A stretch of DNA of 64,000 nucleotides from UBA6168 sp041392505 (GCA_041392505.1 JAWKLX010000036.1:1-64000), one strand, 5' to 3'; shown: positions 50,392 to 60,501, counted from the first letter of the stretch. The notes: generated from the sequence alone by a model not told the origin. Numbers and translations are program-made.

Positions 50392-51102
50392 ATGCGAAAA
50401 CTAAAATTGCTGTTTGTCCTCTGTTTGCTTTCCACTTATATCTCTTCTCAAAATAGTTATGAATTTGGGGTGGCCATAGGCTATACCAATTATGTCGGTG
50501 ACTTGGTTGTCCCGACATTTACTTTTGCCCATGCCCGTCCAGCCATCGGGTTGATCGGTAAGTCACAACTAACTACTAATCTGGCAGTTAGGGCGAATTT
50601 TCTTTTTGGAAGATTGATTGGAGACGATCAGAATTACCAGAGAAATATAAAGCGGGGCAATCGATTCAAAGCTTCCATTTTTGAATTTTCCTTCATGGGA
50701 GAATATGATTTGTTAGGAAAAAGGCGATTTCCCAAAAATGAAGCGGCAAGACAAATTTTATCCCCGTACGTGTTTGCAGGAATTGGCCTGATCGCTTTGA
50801 GTTCATCAATCCACTACGGACGATCCGATAATCCCGATATAGCTGCTAACAGTAGCCAAATCCATCCTGCCATACCAATGGGGATGGGGTTGAGGAAAGA
50901 TGTCGCCAACCGCTGGCATCTGACCATGGAATGGGGAGTCCGGTTGACTTTTTCAGACTATTTGGATGGGGTGAAATATTCAGGCGATCCAAATGATAAT
51001 GATGCTTATTTTTTTGGAGGATTCACCGTTGGATTTAATATTGATTCGTTTGTTGAAAAGGAAACGCAATCGGAAGAAAAGTTATACACCCATCCATTTT
51101 AA
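50392..51102 (+). CDS. Outer-membrane beta-barrel protein (DUF6089-like), paralogue of the TSP3-OmpA barrel
   Basis: A 236-residue exported protein with signal peptide KLKLLFVLCLLSTYISSQ and a barrel: YEFGVAIGYTNYVGDLVVPTFTFAHARPAIGL, NLAVRANFLFGRLIGDDQNYQRN, FSFMGEYDLLG, LSPYVFAGIGLIALS, WHLTMEWGVRLTFSDYLDGVKYSGDP, FFGGFTVGF. It aligns along its length with residues 20-220 of the 14938-16548 product (shared GYxNYxGDLVxPxFTF, FSDYLDGVxxSG). Instead of thrombospondin repeats and an OmpA domain it ends soon after the last strand. It lies between the haloperoxidase gene and the large intergenic region before the SprB-like adhesin. Confidence 0.82.
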   Translation: MRKLKLLFVLCLLSTYISSQNSYEFGVAIGYTNYVGDLVVPTFTFAHARPAIGLIGKSQLTTNLAVRANFLFGRLIGDDQNYQRNIKRGNRFKASIFEFSFMGEYDLLGKRRFPKNEAARQILSPYVFAGIGLIALSSSIHYGRSDNPDIAANSSQIHPAIPMGMGLRKDVANRWHLTMEWGVRLTFSDYLDGVKYSGDPNDNDAYFFGGFTVGFNIDSFVEKETQSEEKLYTHPF

Positions 51103-52160
51103 AAAGAATGTTTCCACCGATAAATTATGCTGAAAATGGGTTTTATAAAACGGTCAATTAATGTCTTGGCATAAATGAGTGCAGCCATTTTTATGGAGAA
51201 ACAAAAATTCAATACTCCTAACCTTCGTATTTCCCATTCCCTCCCATTCAATTATTAATTTGAAAGCGACCTCCTTTTTTTCAATGAATTTTAATTACAC
51301 CAACTAGTCTTGAGCGAACTGCACAATTGTAATTCCTAAACTTTCAGCCATTTATGAAAAAAAAACGCATTTGTAGTTCTTTTTTACAAACCTCTTTCTA
51401 TACCTTTGTTGTGGTTGAAAAACCAGCCCACACTAACATCAAGACTGACAACCAACCGCCCATGTTTAATTTTGGTTGGTTATCCTATCTCCTTGAGTAC
51501 CGAGAACCCTTTTCACATTATTGGAATTTAACACCTAATTTGTTTTCGATTTAATCCTAACCCCACATGAATCCAAACAGGAAATGATTGATGAAATGTG
51601 CTTGCTGCATAATGATTCAAATCCCTCCCGTTTTTTATTAGCTTTTTTAAACCTTACAAACATCGCTGGAAGTACATGGGCATTGAAAGCTAAAGCTGTT
51701 TGTGAGTTTTTTTTGAAACCTAAAAAACCAGAAAAGGCATTTTTTACACCACACCACACCACACCACACCTGCCTTGTTAACACCCACTTTAGAACATCC
51801 TTTTAAGGTAGCTATGCTATGTTGAAAATGGGGATTTAAGTTAATGTTATTTCCTTCCATTTTCTCAACGCAGGTCGCTGCCATCCCTGAACATTGTTGA
51901 CCGACCGATTTAAGAACACCTTGAGACGTAACTCCAAGAGGGTCACTGTTTTGCCATTTGGTGAAAAACAGTTGTGGCCTTACTGGACAATCCTTAGGGG
52001 TGGGATTTTATTGGCCATACCGAGCACTTTAACCAGAAATACTCACTCATAACACCTTGGTTGAAAATCAAGAACAATTTCAAATTCATAAAAGCTATTT
52101 GCAATAATTGAATGCTGATTTGAATGCGGTTTTGATTTTCGCTAAAGACTTGCCAGCATT
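51103..52160. other. 1058-base intergenic region before the SprB-like adhesin
   Basis: The longest gene-free stretch. It contains a TACCTTTG box at 51401-51408, an 8-bp inverted pair (aaccaacc at 51450 with ggttggtt at 51474), and five ACACC units at 51746-51770. Short frames at 51354-51554 and 51584-51781 have no protein-like features. It may hold a long leader for the adhesin or an RNA gene, but neither is proven. Confidence 0.45.
51746..51770. repeat. (ACACC)5 pentanucleotide repeat
   Basis: Five exact tandem copies of ACACC. This is a slippage-prone tract in the non-coding region about 390 bases upstream of the SprB-like adhesin start. Confidence 0.9.
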
Positions 52161-55100
52161 ATGAAAATAACAACTACTTTAATCTTACTGCTTACACTCT
52201 CCTTCACGTCCTCCTTTTGCCAACAAACTGATTACCTAATGAGCAATTCTTTGACCCAGATCAATGACTGCGGAGGCTTTTTCCTGGATAGTGGCGGAGG
52301 TACTGGGACGTACGGGGCTAATGAAAATTTTACAACGACCATTTGTCCGCAAGGTAATGCTGGCACTCATGTACAACTGATATTCAGTGCACCCGATTTA
52401 GAATTGGGGGACGAACTTTGTTTTTTCGATGGGCCGAGTATTTTTTCACCTTCGCTGGGTTGTGCAAGCGATTTTAATGCGGGCGCAGCATTCATCATTC
52501 AAGCTACAGCACCAAACTCGTCTGGGTGTTTGACTATTACCTTTAATTCAAATGGAACGGAACAGGGAGAAGGTTGGAGCGCCGATATCAATTGTATTGC
52601 TGCCTGTCAAACCATTTTATCCGTCATTACTGATTCTGATCCCGCCATAGTCCCTGTTGATACGGGCTACATTAATATATGTCCGGGTGACCGGGTGTTT
52701 TTTACCGGGGCCGGGCAATACCCGCAAAATGGGGTGGTGTACAACCATTCTGATTTAACCAGCGAGTTCGAATGGAATTTTGGAGATGGCACTTCCACGC
52801 TTGGCCCTTCTGTTTCGCATGTTTATGATGAACCGGGGGGGTATGTTGTTGAATTGGAAATCACAGATCAGTTGGGTTGTAAAAATACCAATTTCATTAA
52901 GCAAAGAATCCGGGTAGCCCCCAAGCCTCATTTTGAGTTAGGCGTTTATGACAATAAATTATGTTCTGGTGATACAGTAGATTTATGGGCCATGGTCAAC
53001 ACGATGACCATGGGGCCAACAGTTTCAGTGTTGCCTGCTGAAGGTACTTTCCAAACGGGAGGCATCCGTTCCGATTCGCTACCGTTGCCAGACGGCAATG
53101 GATCTTCCTATTCGACTACCATCTCTTTCACCGATTTTGCACCGGGCCAGGTGCTAACCGATATCAATGATCTCATTGGGATTTTCGTCGATATGGAACA
53201 TTCTTGGATGAGAGATTTACAAATTTCGATAACCTGCCCTGACGGAAATTCAGTCCTTTTGCATAACCACCCCGGCCAACTTGGAGGTGAGGTTTTTTTG
53301 GGAGTGCCTTACGAAAATGACGAAGGGCAAATGACTCCTATACCTGGCATCGGGTATAATTACGGATGGGCCGTAAACCCCGATTACAACTATACCTGGA
53401 TCGAATATGCTAATTGGTTTTTTCCGCAAACCTTGCCAGCGGGCACTTATGAATCCTTTGAGCCATTGAGTAATCTTGTCGGCTGTCCATTGAATGGTGA
53501 TTGGACGATTGAAGTAACGGATTTGTGGTCTATCGATAACGGGAATATTTTTTCTTGGTCGATTCAATTCAAGGATGATCTGTTTCCTGCATTGGAAACA
53601 TTTAGCCCTGACCTTGTCAATTGGTCTTGGGCAAATCATGAGTCCATTTTTTACCAGACCCCAGACAGCATTTCCACCGCTCCCATCAATGCAGGAGAAG
53701 TTGCCTATACCTTCATGGTGGAGGATGAATTCGGATGCCTGTGGGATACCATGGTCAACATTCAGGTATTGCCTTTTACCCACCCAGATTGTTATGAATG
53801 TGAAAAACTGTTAAGCCCATTTCCAGATACAAATATTTGTTTAGGTGGTTCTGTCGATTTAGATGTTTCAACGCCTTTGTTGAATGACGACATCACGTTT
53901 GAATCTTATGATTATTATGAAATCGGGGCTTCCAACCATCCACCTGCTTCTCCCTATATTTCCACCATCAATGTCAACTCCATCCATCCATTAAATATTA
54001 GCGATCCGGCTGTGGACATCGTTTCCATATGCCTAGATTTAGAAACTGATTTTGATGCAGATATTAACATCTTCCTGGTTGCTCCAACTGGCCAGTTATT
54101 TATGCTTTCAACAAATAATGGGGGCGGAGGAGATAATTATACCCAAACCTGTTTTACCCCAACTGCGGTAACACCTATCACTGCTGGGGTTGCCCCTTTC
54201 ACCGGGGAATATTTGCCGGAGGCTAACTGGTCAGTGCTTACCGGACTACCCATCAACGGTTCTTGGTCTTTGAGAATTTCGGATCAATTTGGTGTAAATG
54301 CAATGGGGCGGCTGAACTGGTGGAGCATAACGTTCAGGACTGATAATGAAGTAACTTATGATTGGTCTCCAGCCATTGGATTGAGCTGCACCGATTGCCC
54401 GAACCCAACAGCCATGCCAGATGTGACTACAAATTACACAGTGACAGCCAGCGACATATACGGATGTTCCGCCGAGGAGGAAATAGAAATTAATGTGCAA
54501 ATTGATTACTTTGCGCCCGATGTACAAATGACAGATTTTCCGGGTGGTATTGTTGAAATAACTTGGAATGATGTGAATCCTGGAAATGGTTATGAAGTAA
54601 ATATTAACAATACTGGATGGGTACCATCCAACAATGGAAATCTCGCACACATGATCAACGGATTAAACTTTGGGGACGTCATCAATGCGCAAGTCAGATC
54701 ACTCGTTTTAACTACAGCTTGTACCATAGGCATTGGGATGTCTTCTATTACCTATAGTTTCTGCTCGGTAACTGCGACTATTACGACACCACCTCCTTAT
54801 GAGGTACAGTGTTACAATTCTTGTGATGAATCTATCCAAATTTCAGCAGTCGGAGTTGCACCATTTTCCTTCAATGTCATGGGCCCGGGTGGGAATAATT
54901 TTACCCAACCAACAGGAAATCTGGTTGATCTATGTTCAGGCGATTACACGGTAGTCGTTACGGATGCAACAGGATGCACAGACATGGTGCAGTTCTCAGT
55001 TGCGAATAAATCAATTATTACCGTTTCCCCCTCGCAACAATCAGCCGTTAGCTGCTTTGGTGAATCGGATGGATGTGGAACGGTAGTAGCGACGGGTGGT

Positions 55101-57227
55101 GTAGGAGGTTATACCTTCACTTGGTTAGACCCGAATATGTCCATTGGTCAAACAGTATGTGGCTTGCCAGCGGGTTTTATTCAGGTAACTGCCACCGATG
55201 CTAATGGTTGTGTCGGGAATGGCGCAACTACTATCACCCAACCGCCTCTATTAGAAGTTAGCGTTACATTTACAGATGTCAATTGTACTGGAGGAAATGA
55301 TGGTACGGCAACCGCTACTGTTACTGGTGGGACTGCGCCTTATACCTATACGTGGAGCAGTGGTGATACGCCCAATGACCCAACTACTGGGGGGCTTACA
55401 GCTGGCAATTATACATTGATAGTTCGAGATAAAAACGATTGTGAAGTGACCGCCGACGTTGACATCAGCGAGCCGCCAAATGGCTTACAGTTAACCATCA
55501 CTTCAGAAAGAGGTTGTTTTGGTGAAAACACCAATAAAGCATCAGTTGCAGTAGTGGGTGGCACCGCTCCTTACGACTATGCATGGATGCCAACCGGTGC
55601 GACAACGCCTGCTATCGATAATTTGCCAAATGGAAATTTCACAGTGACAGTAACGGATGCAAAGGGGTGTACCGAAACGGCAACTGTAGCTGTCGACGAT
55701 TTGGATGCCATCGCCATCGAATTAGCTTTCACTCCGCCTGCCTGCCACAACGGTAATGATGGTGCGATGGCGGTTAATATTGCAACAGGTGGGACTGGAA
55801 TGGGATATACTTTTCAATGGAGTACCGGCGACCAAGATGATTTCATTAATGGTCTGACAGGTGCTTTGGTTTATTCGGTAACGGTAACTGATTCCCGTGG
55901 GTGTTCTGGCACAAATTCCAGGTTGCTTCCAAACCCAGATCCTATGGCACCAGATGCAACACTTTCGGATGTTTCTTGCAACGGATTAGGTGATGGGGAA
56001 ATAACGATCAACTCTGTTGCCAACAGCAATGGCGATGTTACTTACCAGTGGGGCCCAGCGACAGGCAACCAGACATCTGCTACTGTAGTTGGCCTGACAG
56101 CTGGGGATTATAGTTTGGTGGTCACCGATACAGAGGGCTGTACTATTTCAACGATCTATTCAATTGAAGAACCTGATGCAATTGTCGCAGATTATTCCAT
56201 TGTCAAGAATGACTGCTTTGGCGCAAGCGATGGGTCCGTTGATTCGCAAGTGTCCGGGGGGACAGGCCCCTATTCTTTTATTTGGTCAAATGGAACAACT
56301 TCCGCAAAATTGACGGATGTGCCATCTGATTTATACTATGTGACAATTACAGATGCCAATCAATGCCAATACTTAGATTCGGTTTTTGTTGATCAACCTG
56401 CCGTAGTTACTATCACTCCAATGGTTGAGGATGCCTCCTGTTTCGGATCAAAAGACGGTTCTGTAACCGCAGAGGCTATCGGCGGAACTGCCCCCTATAA
56501 ATACAGCTTGGATGGAACGCAGTTTTTTGGCAGTAAAACATTGATTGCCTTGGAAGCTGGTGATTACCGGGTCTATGTAAAAGATGCCAATGACTGTGTT
56601 TACACCGCCGATTTTGCGATCAATCAACCACCTGAATTGTCCGTGGTCATTTTTGCTAATAATGTTACAGATGATGAGTTGACCATCATATCTGGGGAAA
56701 CGGTTGCTTTGGATGCGGAAGTAAACAACGCCATGGGGATGGTCAGCTACGATTGGTCGGCAAGTTGGTGCAGTTCCCTGACTTGTGCAGCAGCGGATAC
56801 TACTGACTGTGGAATCAATATTGATTGCCCCAATCCTACGGCCTTTCCAGACTATACCAATGATTATTTTCTGTTGATTGAAGACGAAAATGGTTGCAAA
56901 GCAGAAGACCAAGTTCAAATTCATGTTCGAAAAATTCGCTCAGTTGTTGTGCCAACAGGTTTCTCTCCCAATGGCGATAATATTAACAATCGTCTCTCAG
57001 TGCATGGAAGGTCAGGTACGATGATCGATCTGTTCCAAGTGTTTGACCGCTGGGGAGAATTGGTTTATCAGGATACTGAAATAGAGGTCAACGACGTCTC
57101 ACGTGGTTGGGATGGCACTTTTAAATCTAAGGACATGCCTCCCGGCGTGTACGTCTGGTATTTGGAAGCGACGTATGAGGATGGAATGAAGGAAAGTTTC
57201 AAAGGCGAAACAACATTGATCAGGTAA
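52161..57227 (+). CDS. SprB-like giant adhesin with gliding-motility-associated (T9SS type B) C-terminal domain
   Basis: A 1688-residue surface protein (signal KITTTLILLLTLSFTSSFCQ). Domains in order: CUB-like (about 35-146), PKD (about 200-255, EFEWNFGDGTSTLGPSVSHVYDEPGGY), two proprotein-convertase P-domains (about 316-470 and 598-721, each ending in a W/LRISD-type strand), an Ig-like segment, about eight SprB repeats (about 883-1470; e.g. CFGASDGSVDSQVSGGTGPYSFIWSNG), and the type B sorting domain from about 1595 (VVPTGFSPNGDNINNRL ... FDRWGELVYQD ... PPGVYVWYLEATY). In Flavobacterium, SprB is the mobile gliding adhesin exported by T9SS with SprF. The PorP/SprF gene 69 bases downstream supports that pairing. 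It begins at a clear ATG after a long intergenic region. Confidence 0.9.
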   Translation: MKITTTLILLLTLSFTSSFCQQTDYLMSNSLTQINDCGGFFLDSGGGTGTYGANENFTTTICPQGNAGTHVQLIFSAPDLELGDELCFFDGPSIFSPSLGCASDFNAGAAFIIQATAPNSSGCLTITFNSNGTEQGEGWSADINCIAACQTILSVITDSDPAIVPVDTGYINICPGDRVFFTGAGQYPQNGVVYNHSDLTSEFEWNFGDGTSTLGPSVSHVYDEPGGYVVELEITDQLGCKNTNFIKQRIRVAPKPHFELGVYDNKLCSGDTVDLWAMVNTMTMGPTVSVLPAEGTFQTGGIRSDSLPLPDGNGSSYSTTISFTDFAPGQVLTDINDLIGIFVDMEHSWMRDLQISITCPDGNSVLLHNHPGQLGGEVFLGVPYENDEGQMTPIPGIGYNYGWAVNPDYNYTWIEYANWFFPQTLPAGTYESFEPLSNLVGCPLNGDWTIEVTDLWSIDNGNIFSWSIQFKDDLFPALETFSPDLVNWSWANHESIFYQTPDSISTAPINAGEVAYTFMVEDEFGCLWDTMVNIQVLPFTHPDCYECEKLLSPFPDTNICLGGSVDLDVSTPLLNDDITFESYDYYEIGASNHPPASPYISTINVNSIHPLNISDPAVDIVSICLDLETDFDADINIFLVAPTGQLFMLSTNNGGGGDNYTQTCFTPTAVTPITAGVAPFTGEYLPEANWSVLTGLPINGSWSLRISDQFGVNAMGRLNWWSITFRTDNEVTYDWSPAIGLSCTDCPNPTAMPDVTTNYTVTASDIYGCSAEEEIEINVQIDYFAPDVQMTDFPGGIVEITWNDVNPGNGYEVNINNTGWVPSNNGNLAHMINGLNFGDVINAQVRSLVLTTACTIGIGMSSITYSFCSVTATITTPPPYEVQCYNSCDESIQISAVGVAPFSFNVMGPGGNNFTQPTGNLVDLCSGDYTVVVTDATGCTDMVQFSVANKSIITVSPSQQSAVSCFGESDGCGTVVATGGVGGYTFTWLDPNMSIGQTVCGLPAGFIQVTATDANGCVGNGATTITQPPLLEVSVTFTDVNCTGGNDGTATATVTGGTAPYTYTWSSGDTPNDPTTGGLTAGNYTLIVRDKNDCEVTADVDISEPPNGLQLTITSERGCFGENTNKASVAVVGGTAPYDYAWMPTGATTPAIDNLPNGNFTVTVTDAKGCTETATVAVDDLDAIAIELAFTPPACHNGNDGAMAVNIATGGTGMGYTFQWSTGDQDDFINGLTGALVYSVTVTDSRGCSGTNSRLLPNPDPMAPDATLSDVSCNGLGDGEITINSVANSNGDVTYQWGPATGNQTSATVVGLTAGDYSLVVTDTEGCTISTIYSIEEPDAIVADYSIVKNDCFGASDGSVDSQVSGGTGPYSFIWSNGTTSAKLTDVPSDLYYVTITDANQCQYLDSVFVDQPAVVTITPMVEDASCFGSKDGSVTAEAIGGTAPYKYSLDGTQFFGSKTLIALEAGDYRVYVKDANDCVYTADFAINQPPELSVVIFANNVTDDELTIISGETVALDAEVNNAMGMVSYDWSASWCSSLTCAAADTTDCGINIDCPNPTAFPDYTNDYFLLIEDENGCKAEDQVQIHVRKIRSVVVPTGFSPNGDNINNRLSVHGRSGTMIDLFQVFDRWGELVYQDTEIEVNDVSRGWDGTFKSKDMPPGVYVWYLEATYEDGMKESFKGETTLIR

Positions 57228-57296
57228 AAAATTGCAAATCCTTTCTTTCTAATTGGGAAAATTTCCCCGATTAGCATGGATTAAAATATCAATATA

Positions 57297-58352
57297 ATGA
57301 AATCAAAACTACTTATTCTCTCCATTTTTTCTTTTTTCCTTTTTGGGGAAATGAAGGCTCAGGATCCTCAATTGGTTCAGTTTTATGCAGCCCCATTGCA
57401 GTTAAATCCAGCCATGACGGGGGTCTATCCTGGCAAATGGCGGGCTATTGCCAACTACCGGGAACAGTGGAGCAGCATTCTCAATACCCGCCCATTTCGG
57501 ACTATTAGTGCCAGTTTTGACGCAAAAAGCGAAGTAGGCCAGGGTGATTACGTGGCCTATGGCTTCACCGCCTTGAGGGACGAAGCTGGGCAATCCAATT
57601 ACACTCGCACTGCAGTCGATTTGTCCTTGGCTTTTATGAAACAATTGGGTGGTAGCCGCTACCGGGGCTTCGACCAATACCTGGTAGGTGGCGCGCAATT
57701 GGGTTTCGGACAACATTCCATCAGCCCTGATAATCTCTGGTTTAGTACCCAGTTCAACACTACGACCGAGGAAATAGACCAAAGTATTGCAAGTGGGGAA
57801 ACCATCATGGGGAGTAGCGATATGTACCTAAATATCAATGCAGGCCTCCTTTGGTATGCAGTTTTTGACGACAACAAAAGCCTTTATGTTGGTGGTGCTT
57901 TGCATCATGTCAATCAGCCGGAAGTTTCATTTATTGCCAATAGCAGCAAGTATTCATTAGAAACTAAAATGACTGCTCACGTAGGCGGTGAGATTCCATT
58001 TTCTTCCAAATTAAGTATCCTACCTGCCGTTGCTGTGATTAGCCAAGGGCCATCTCTCATTTCTTTATATGGCGCAAATTTCCGCCTCACCAACCGGGAT
58101 TGGAAAGAATTGGCAATCCGGGCCGGTGCTTGGGGGCATTTAGTAAAAGATGTTGAAGGAAATATTGCCACACCAGCGGTTACTGTTACCACCATTTTGG
58201 AAGTAGAAAATTGGAATTTTGGCATCAGTTACGATATTGCTGCCAACCAATTAGCCCCTCCAACCAATAATCGTGGAGCATTTGAATTGTCTGTCATTTA
58301 TTATCAAAAATCATCTGGAAGAAGATACAAGACAGTTTGTCCAAAGATGTAA
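57297..58352 (+). CDS. PorP/SprF-family type IX secretion membrane protein
   Basis: A 351-residue outer-membrane protein with signal LILSIFSFFLFGEMKAQ and the family start QDPQLVQFYAAPLQLNPAMTGVYPGKWRAIANYREQWSSIL. Later strands are YVAYGFTALRDEAGQSNYTRTAVDLSLAFMKQLGG and LWYAVFDDNKSLYVGGALHHVNQPEVSF, ending FELSVIYYQKSSGRRYKTVCPKM. SprF-type proteins assist export or attachment of the type B-signal protein encoded beside them. Here that is the 1688-residue SprB-like adhesin, read in the same direction 69 bases upstream. It shares the whole layout, including the terminal C-P-K motif, with 33307-34356. A strong palindromic terminator follows. Confidence 0.92.
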   Translation: MKSKLLILSIFSFFLFGEMKAQDPQLVQFYAAPLQLNPAMTGVYPGKWRAIANYREQWSSILNTRPFRTISASFDAKSEVGQGDYVAYGFTALRDEAGQSNYTRTAVDLSLAFMKQLGGSRYRGFDQYLVGGAQLGFGQHSISPDNLWFSTQFNTTTEEIDQSIASGETIMGSSDMYLNINAGLLWYAVFDDNKSLYVGGALHHVNQPEVSFIANSSKYSLETKMTAHVGGEIPFSSKLSILPAVAVISQGPSLISLYGANFRLTNRDWKELAIRAGAWGHLVKDVEGNIATPAVTVTTILEVENWNFGISYDIAANQLAPPTNNRGAFELSVIYYQKSSGRRYKTVCPKM

Positions 58353-58888
58353 CTTTTAAAAAACAACTTGTTCATTAAATGCCATTTTCAATTTAAATTG
58401 AAAATGGCATTTTTGCTTAAAAGAAAACCGCCAGTGCCATTTTTTTTATTAATAATACTTGGCTAATATTAAGTTGCACATTTCAAGCATTTTACGTTTT
58501 AACCATAATGGCCATTTACGTCCTGTGTCATGTTTTTTATTAGAGACGGCATAGTTTTGGAAATGTGGGGAATTATCCATACCCTCCCACCATTAATTGA
58601 AAACCCTTTTTTATTTGGACGAGAAAGAAACTCTAATAATTGGTTTTCTGTTTTTTTTACACCTCCATTATTTTTGTTTTCGTAACTGTCATTTTGAAAA
58701 AAAGAAAAATTTACCCGTTGAATTTTCAAGATTAGATATTTGAATACTATTCCAATATCGTGAGCTTATTATTTAATAGGTATTGCTCTAAGATAATTTT
58801 GAAGGAGAATTTAACCTTTTTTGGATTTTTTAATAGGTTGTTTAATTGAAAAATAAATAGCCTATGGTCCGAAGAAGGTTATTCTTTT
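58353..58888. other. 536-base convergent intergenic region
   Basis: After the terminator at 58378-58413 the sequence is A/T-rich with long T and A runs. A 76-residue minus-strand frame (58499-58729) shows no protein-like pattern. Nothing else was recognised. Confidence 0.4.
58378..58417 (+). terminator. Terminator after the SprB/PorP unit
   Basis: The exact palindrome aaatgccattttcaattt / aaattgaaaatggcattt (58378-58413) has no loop and is followed by T. It lies 26 bases after the PorP/SprF stop and ends the adhesin-porP transcript. Confidence 0.85.
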
Positions 58889-59239
58889 TTAAAGTAATCC
58901 CAACAGACGGGCATGTTTCATGATTTCTTCTTGGTTGGATACTTTTAATTTACCTGTTAATATGGCCATGACGGGATTCATTTGCCCATTTAACAATTTA
59001 ATAAAATGAACATCTTTTGATTGAATAATACATTTTGCTTCGCCATATAAATTGTCATAAATAAACATCTTTCCTTCTCGGACTTCCACGCAAAATTGCC
59101 CGCCCTTTTCTCCTAAAATATTAAAATGAAAGTTGGTCTCAATTTCAATCAACCATTCTTCTTTTATTTTTTCTGGCAAGAGTTCAAAAAAATCTTTGGC
59201 TGAACTGATTTCTATTTTCGGTAAATTATTTATGTCCAT
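58889..59239 (-). CDS. SCP2 sterol-carrier-like small protein
   Basis: A 116-residue cytoplasmic protein with the SCP2 fold: FFELLPEKIKEEWLIEIETNFHFNILGEKGGQFCVEVREGKMFIYDN, then AKCIIQSKDVHFIKLLNGQMNPVMAILTGKLKVSNQEEIMKHARLLGLL. The D/SxxxFxxLLxGxxNPxxAxxxGKLKVxGD-type pattern at the C-terminal half is the family signature. SCP2-like proteins bind hydrophobic ligands such as fatty acyl chains; the ligand here is unknown. It is A/T-rich and probably monocistronic, diverging from fmt across 284 bases of A/T-rich DNA in which no clear promoter could be called. Confidence 0.8.
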   Translation of the reverse strand: MDINNLPKIEISSAKDFFELLPEKIKEEWLIEIETNFHFNILGEKGGQFCVEVREGKMFIYDNLYGEAKCIIQSKDVHFIKLLNGQMNPVMAILTGKLKVSNQEEIMKHARLLGLL

Positions 59240-59523
59240 TCTGATTTATTATTTTATTCAAAGATTGATATAAATAGTTGAAACTCCAATTTGTGGGTCG
59301 GAAATATTTTAAGATAAAATAGGTGATCTATTAATAGTAGAGGCTAAAATAAATTAAGCCGGGGGGCGGTATTTTTACAATAAAAATAGGGATTACATTG
59401 GCACATGGTCTTCTTAGTGTTTTCCATCTCAAACGTTTGTGCAGTTATGATAGACTATAATTAAATTCACTTTTTATTTCCTTAATAGTTTCCTTTTTTT
59501 GTGTTCTAAAATCAAATTTCAAT

Positions 59524-60492
59524 ATGCGCATTATCTTCATGGGGACACCTGAATTTGCGGTGCCTTCTTTAAAAATATTAATAGACAATGGTTACAATGT
59601 AGTGGCCGTTGTGACTGCCACTGACAAAACTGGCGGGAGGGGTGGTAAAAAATTGATCGAATCGGCAGTGAAAAAATTTGCGGTTAGTCAAAACATTCCC
59701 GTCTTGCAACCAACCAATTTAAAATCGCCGAGTTTTCTGGAAGAATTAGCGTCCTTCCGGGCTGATCTACAAATAGTGGTAGCCTTCCGGATGTTGCCGG
59801 AGGCCGTTTGGGATATGCCAACTTTGGGCACTTTCAATCTTCACGGATCTTTGTTGCCGAAATACCGGGGGGCTGCGCCGATCAATTGGGCGATCATCAA
59901 TGGCGAATCAGAAACTGGGGCAACCACCTTTTTTATCAGGCATGAAATCGATACGGGTGATGTATTGTTTCAGGAAAAAATGCCGATCGAAGAAAATGAT
60001 ACCGCTGGGGATGTCCATGACAAAATGATGGAAATGGGGGCAGGGTTGGTTTTGAAAACTGTAAAAGCCATTGAAAATGGAGATTATGTTTTGCAAAAAC
60101 AAGATGAAAGCCTGGTTTGTAAAGCCCCTAAAATTTTTAATGAAACTTGCGAGATTAATTTTTTCCAACCTGCAAAAAAAGTACATGATTTTATCCGTGG
60201 GCTTAGTCCTTATCCCGGTGCATGGACGTTAATTGATGGGCATGCAATTTTGGAAAATGGAGAAGCATGGGAGCAAATAAGCTGGGAGAAAATTAAAGGG
60301 GAATCTTTGAAAATATTTAAAACAGAAAAATTAATTAATCCGCATAAACACCAGCCCGGGCAATTATTAACTGATGGGAAAAAGAAATTATTTATTGCTT
60401 GCCAAGATGGATCTATCGAAGTTTTAGAACTCCAACTCCGTGGGCGCAAACGAATGAGCAGTGCGGATTTTTTAAATGGAATGCGGTCATAA
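59524..60492 (+). CDS. fmt: Methionyl-tRNA formyltransferase
   Basis: Fmt formylates Met-tRNA-fMet with 10-formyl-THF to start translation. The 322-residue protein has the catalytic domain (MRIIFMGTPEFAVPSLKILI; FNLHGSLLPKYRGAAPINWAIINGE with the Asn-His-Asp triad elements; ATTFFIRHEIDTGDVLFQ) and a C-terminal tRNA-binding OB domain (VHDFIRGLSPYPGAWTLI; IEVLELQLRGRKRMSSADFLNG). The insert after the THF site is of normal length. def is not adjacent. The ATG at 59524 gives the standard N terminus. Confidence 0.95.
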   Translation: MRIIFMGTPEFAVPSLKILIDNGYNVVAVVTATDKTGGRGGKKLIESAVKKFAVSQNIPVLQPTNLKSPSFLEELASFRADLQIVVAFRMLPEAVWDMPTLGTFNLHGSLLPKYRGAAPINWAIINGESETGATTFFIRHEIDTGDVLFQEKMPIEENDTAGDVHDKMMEMGAGLVLKTVKAIENGDYVLQKQDESLVCKAPKIFNETCEINFFQPAKKVHDFIRGLSPYPGAWTLIDGHAILENGEAWEQISWEKIKGESLKIFKTEKLINPHKHQPGQLLTDGKKKLFIACQDGSIEVLELQLRGRKRMSSADFLNGMRS

Positions 60493-60501
60493 GCAGTGGA
60501 A

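Noticed and set aside
51354..51554. 66-residue plus-strand frame beginning MKKKRIC
   Set aside because: Looks like a possible signal start, but the rest lacks protein-like pattern and the promoter-like box lies inside it rather than before it.
51746..51770. CRISPR-like array
   Set aside because: Only a simple pentanucleotide repeat without spacers; no repeat-spacer pattern or cas gene anywhere in the window.
51584..51781. 65-residue plus-strand frame containing the ACACC tract
   Set aside because: The C-terminal part is just the repeat translated; no other coding sign.
58499..58729. 76-residue minus-strand frame
   Set aside because: Low-complexity A/T-rich translation, with no promoter or neighbour support.
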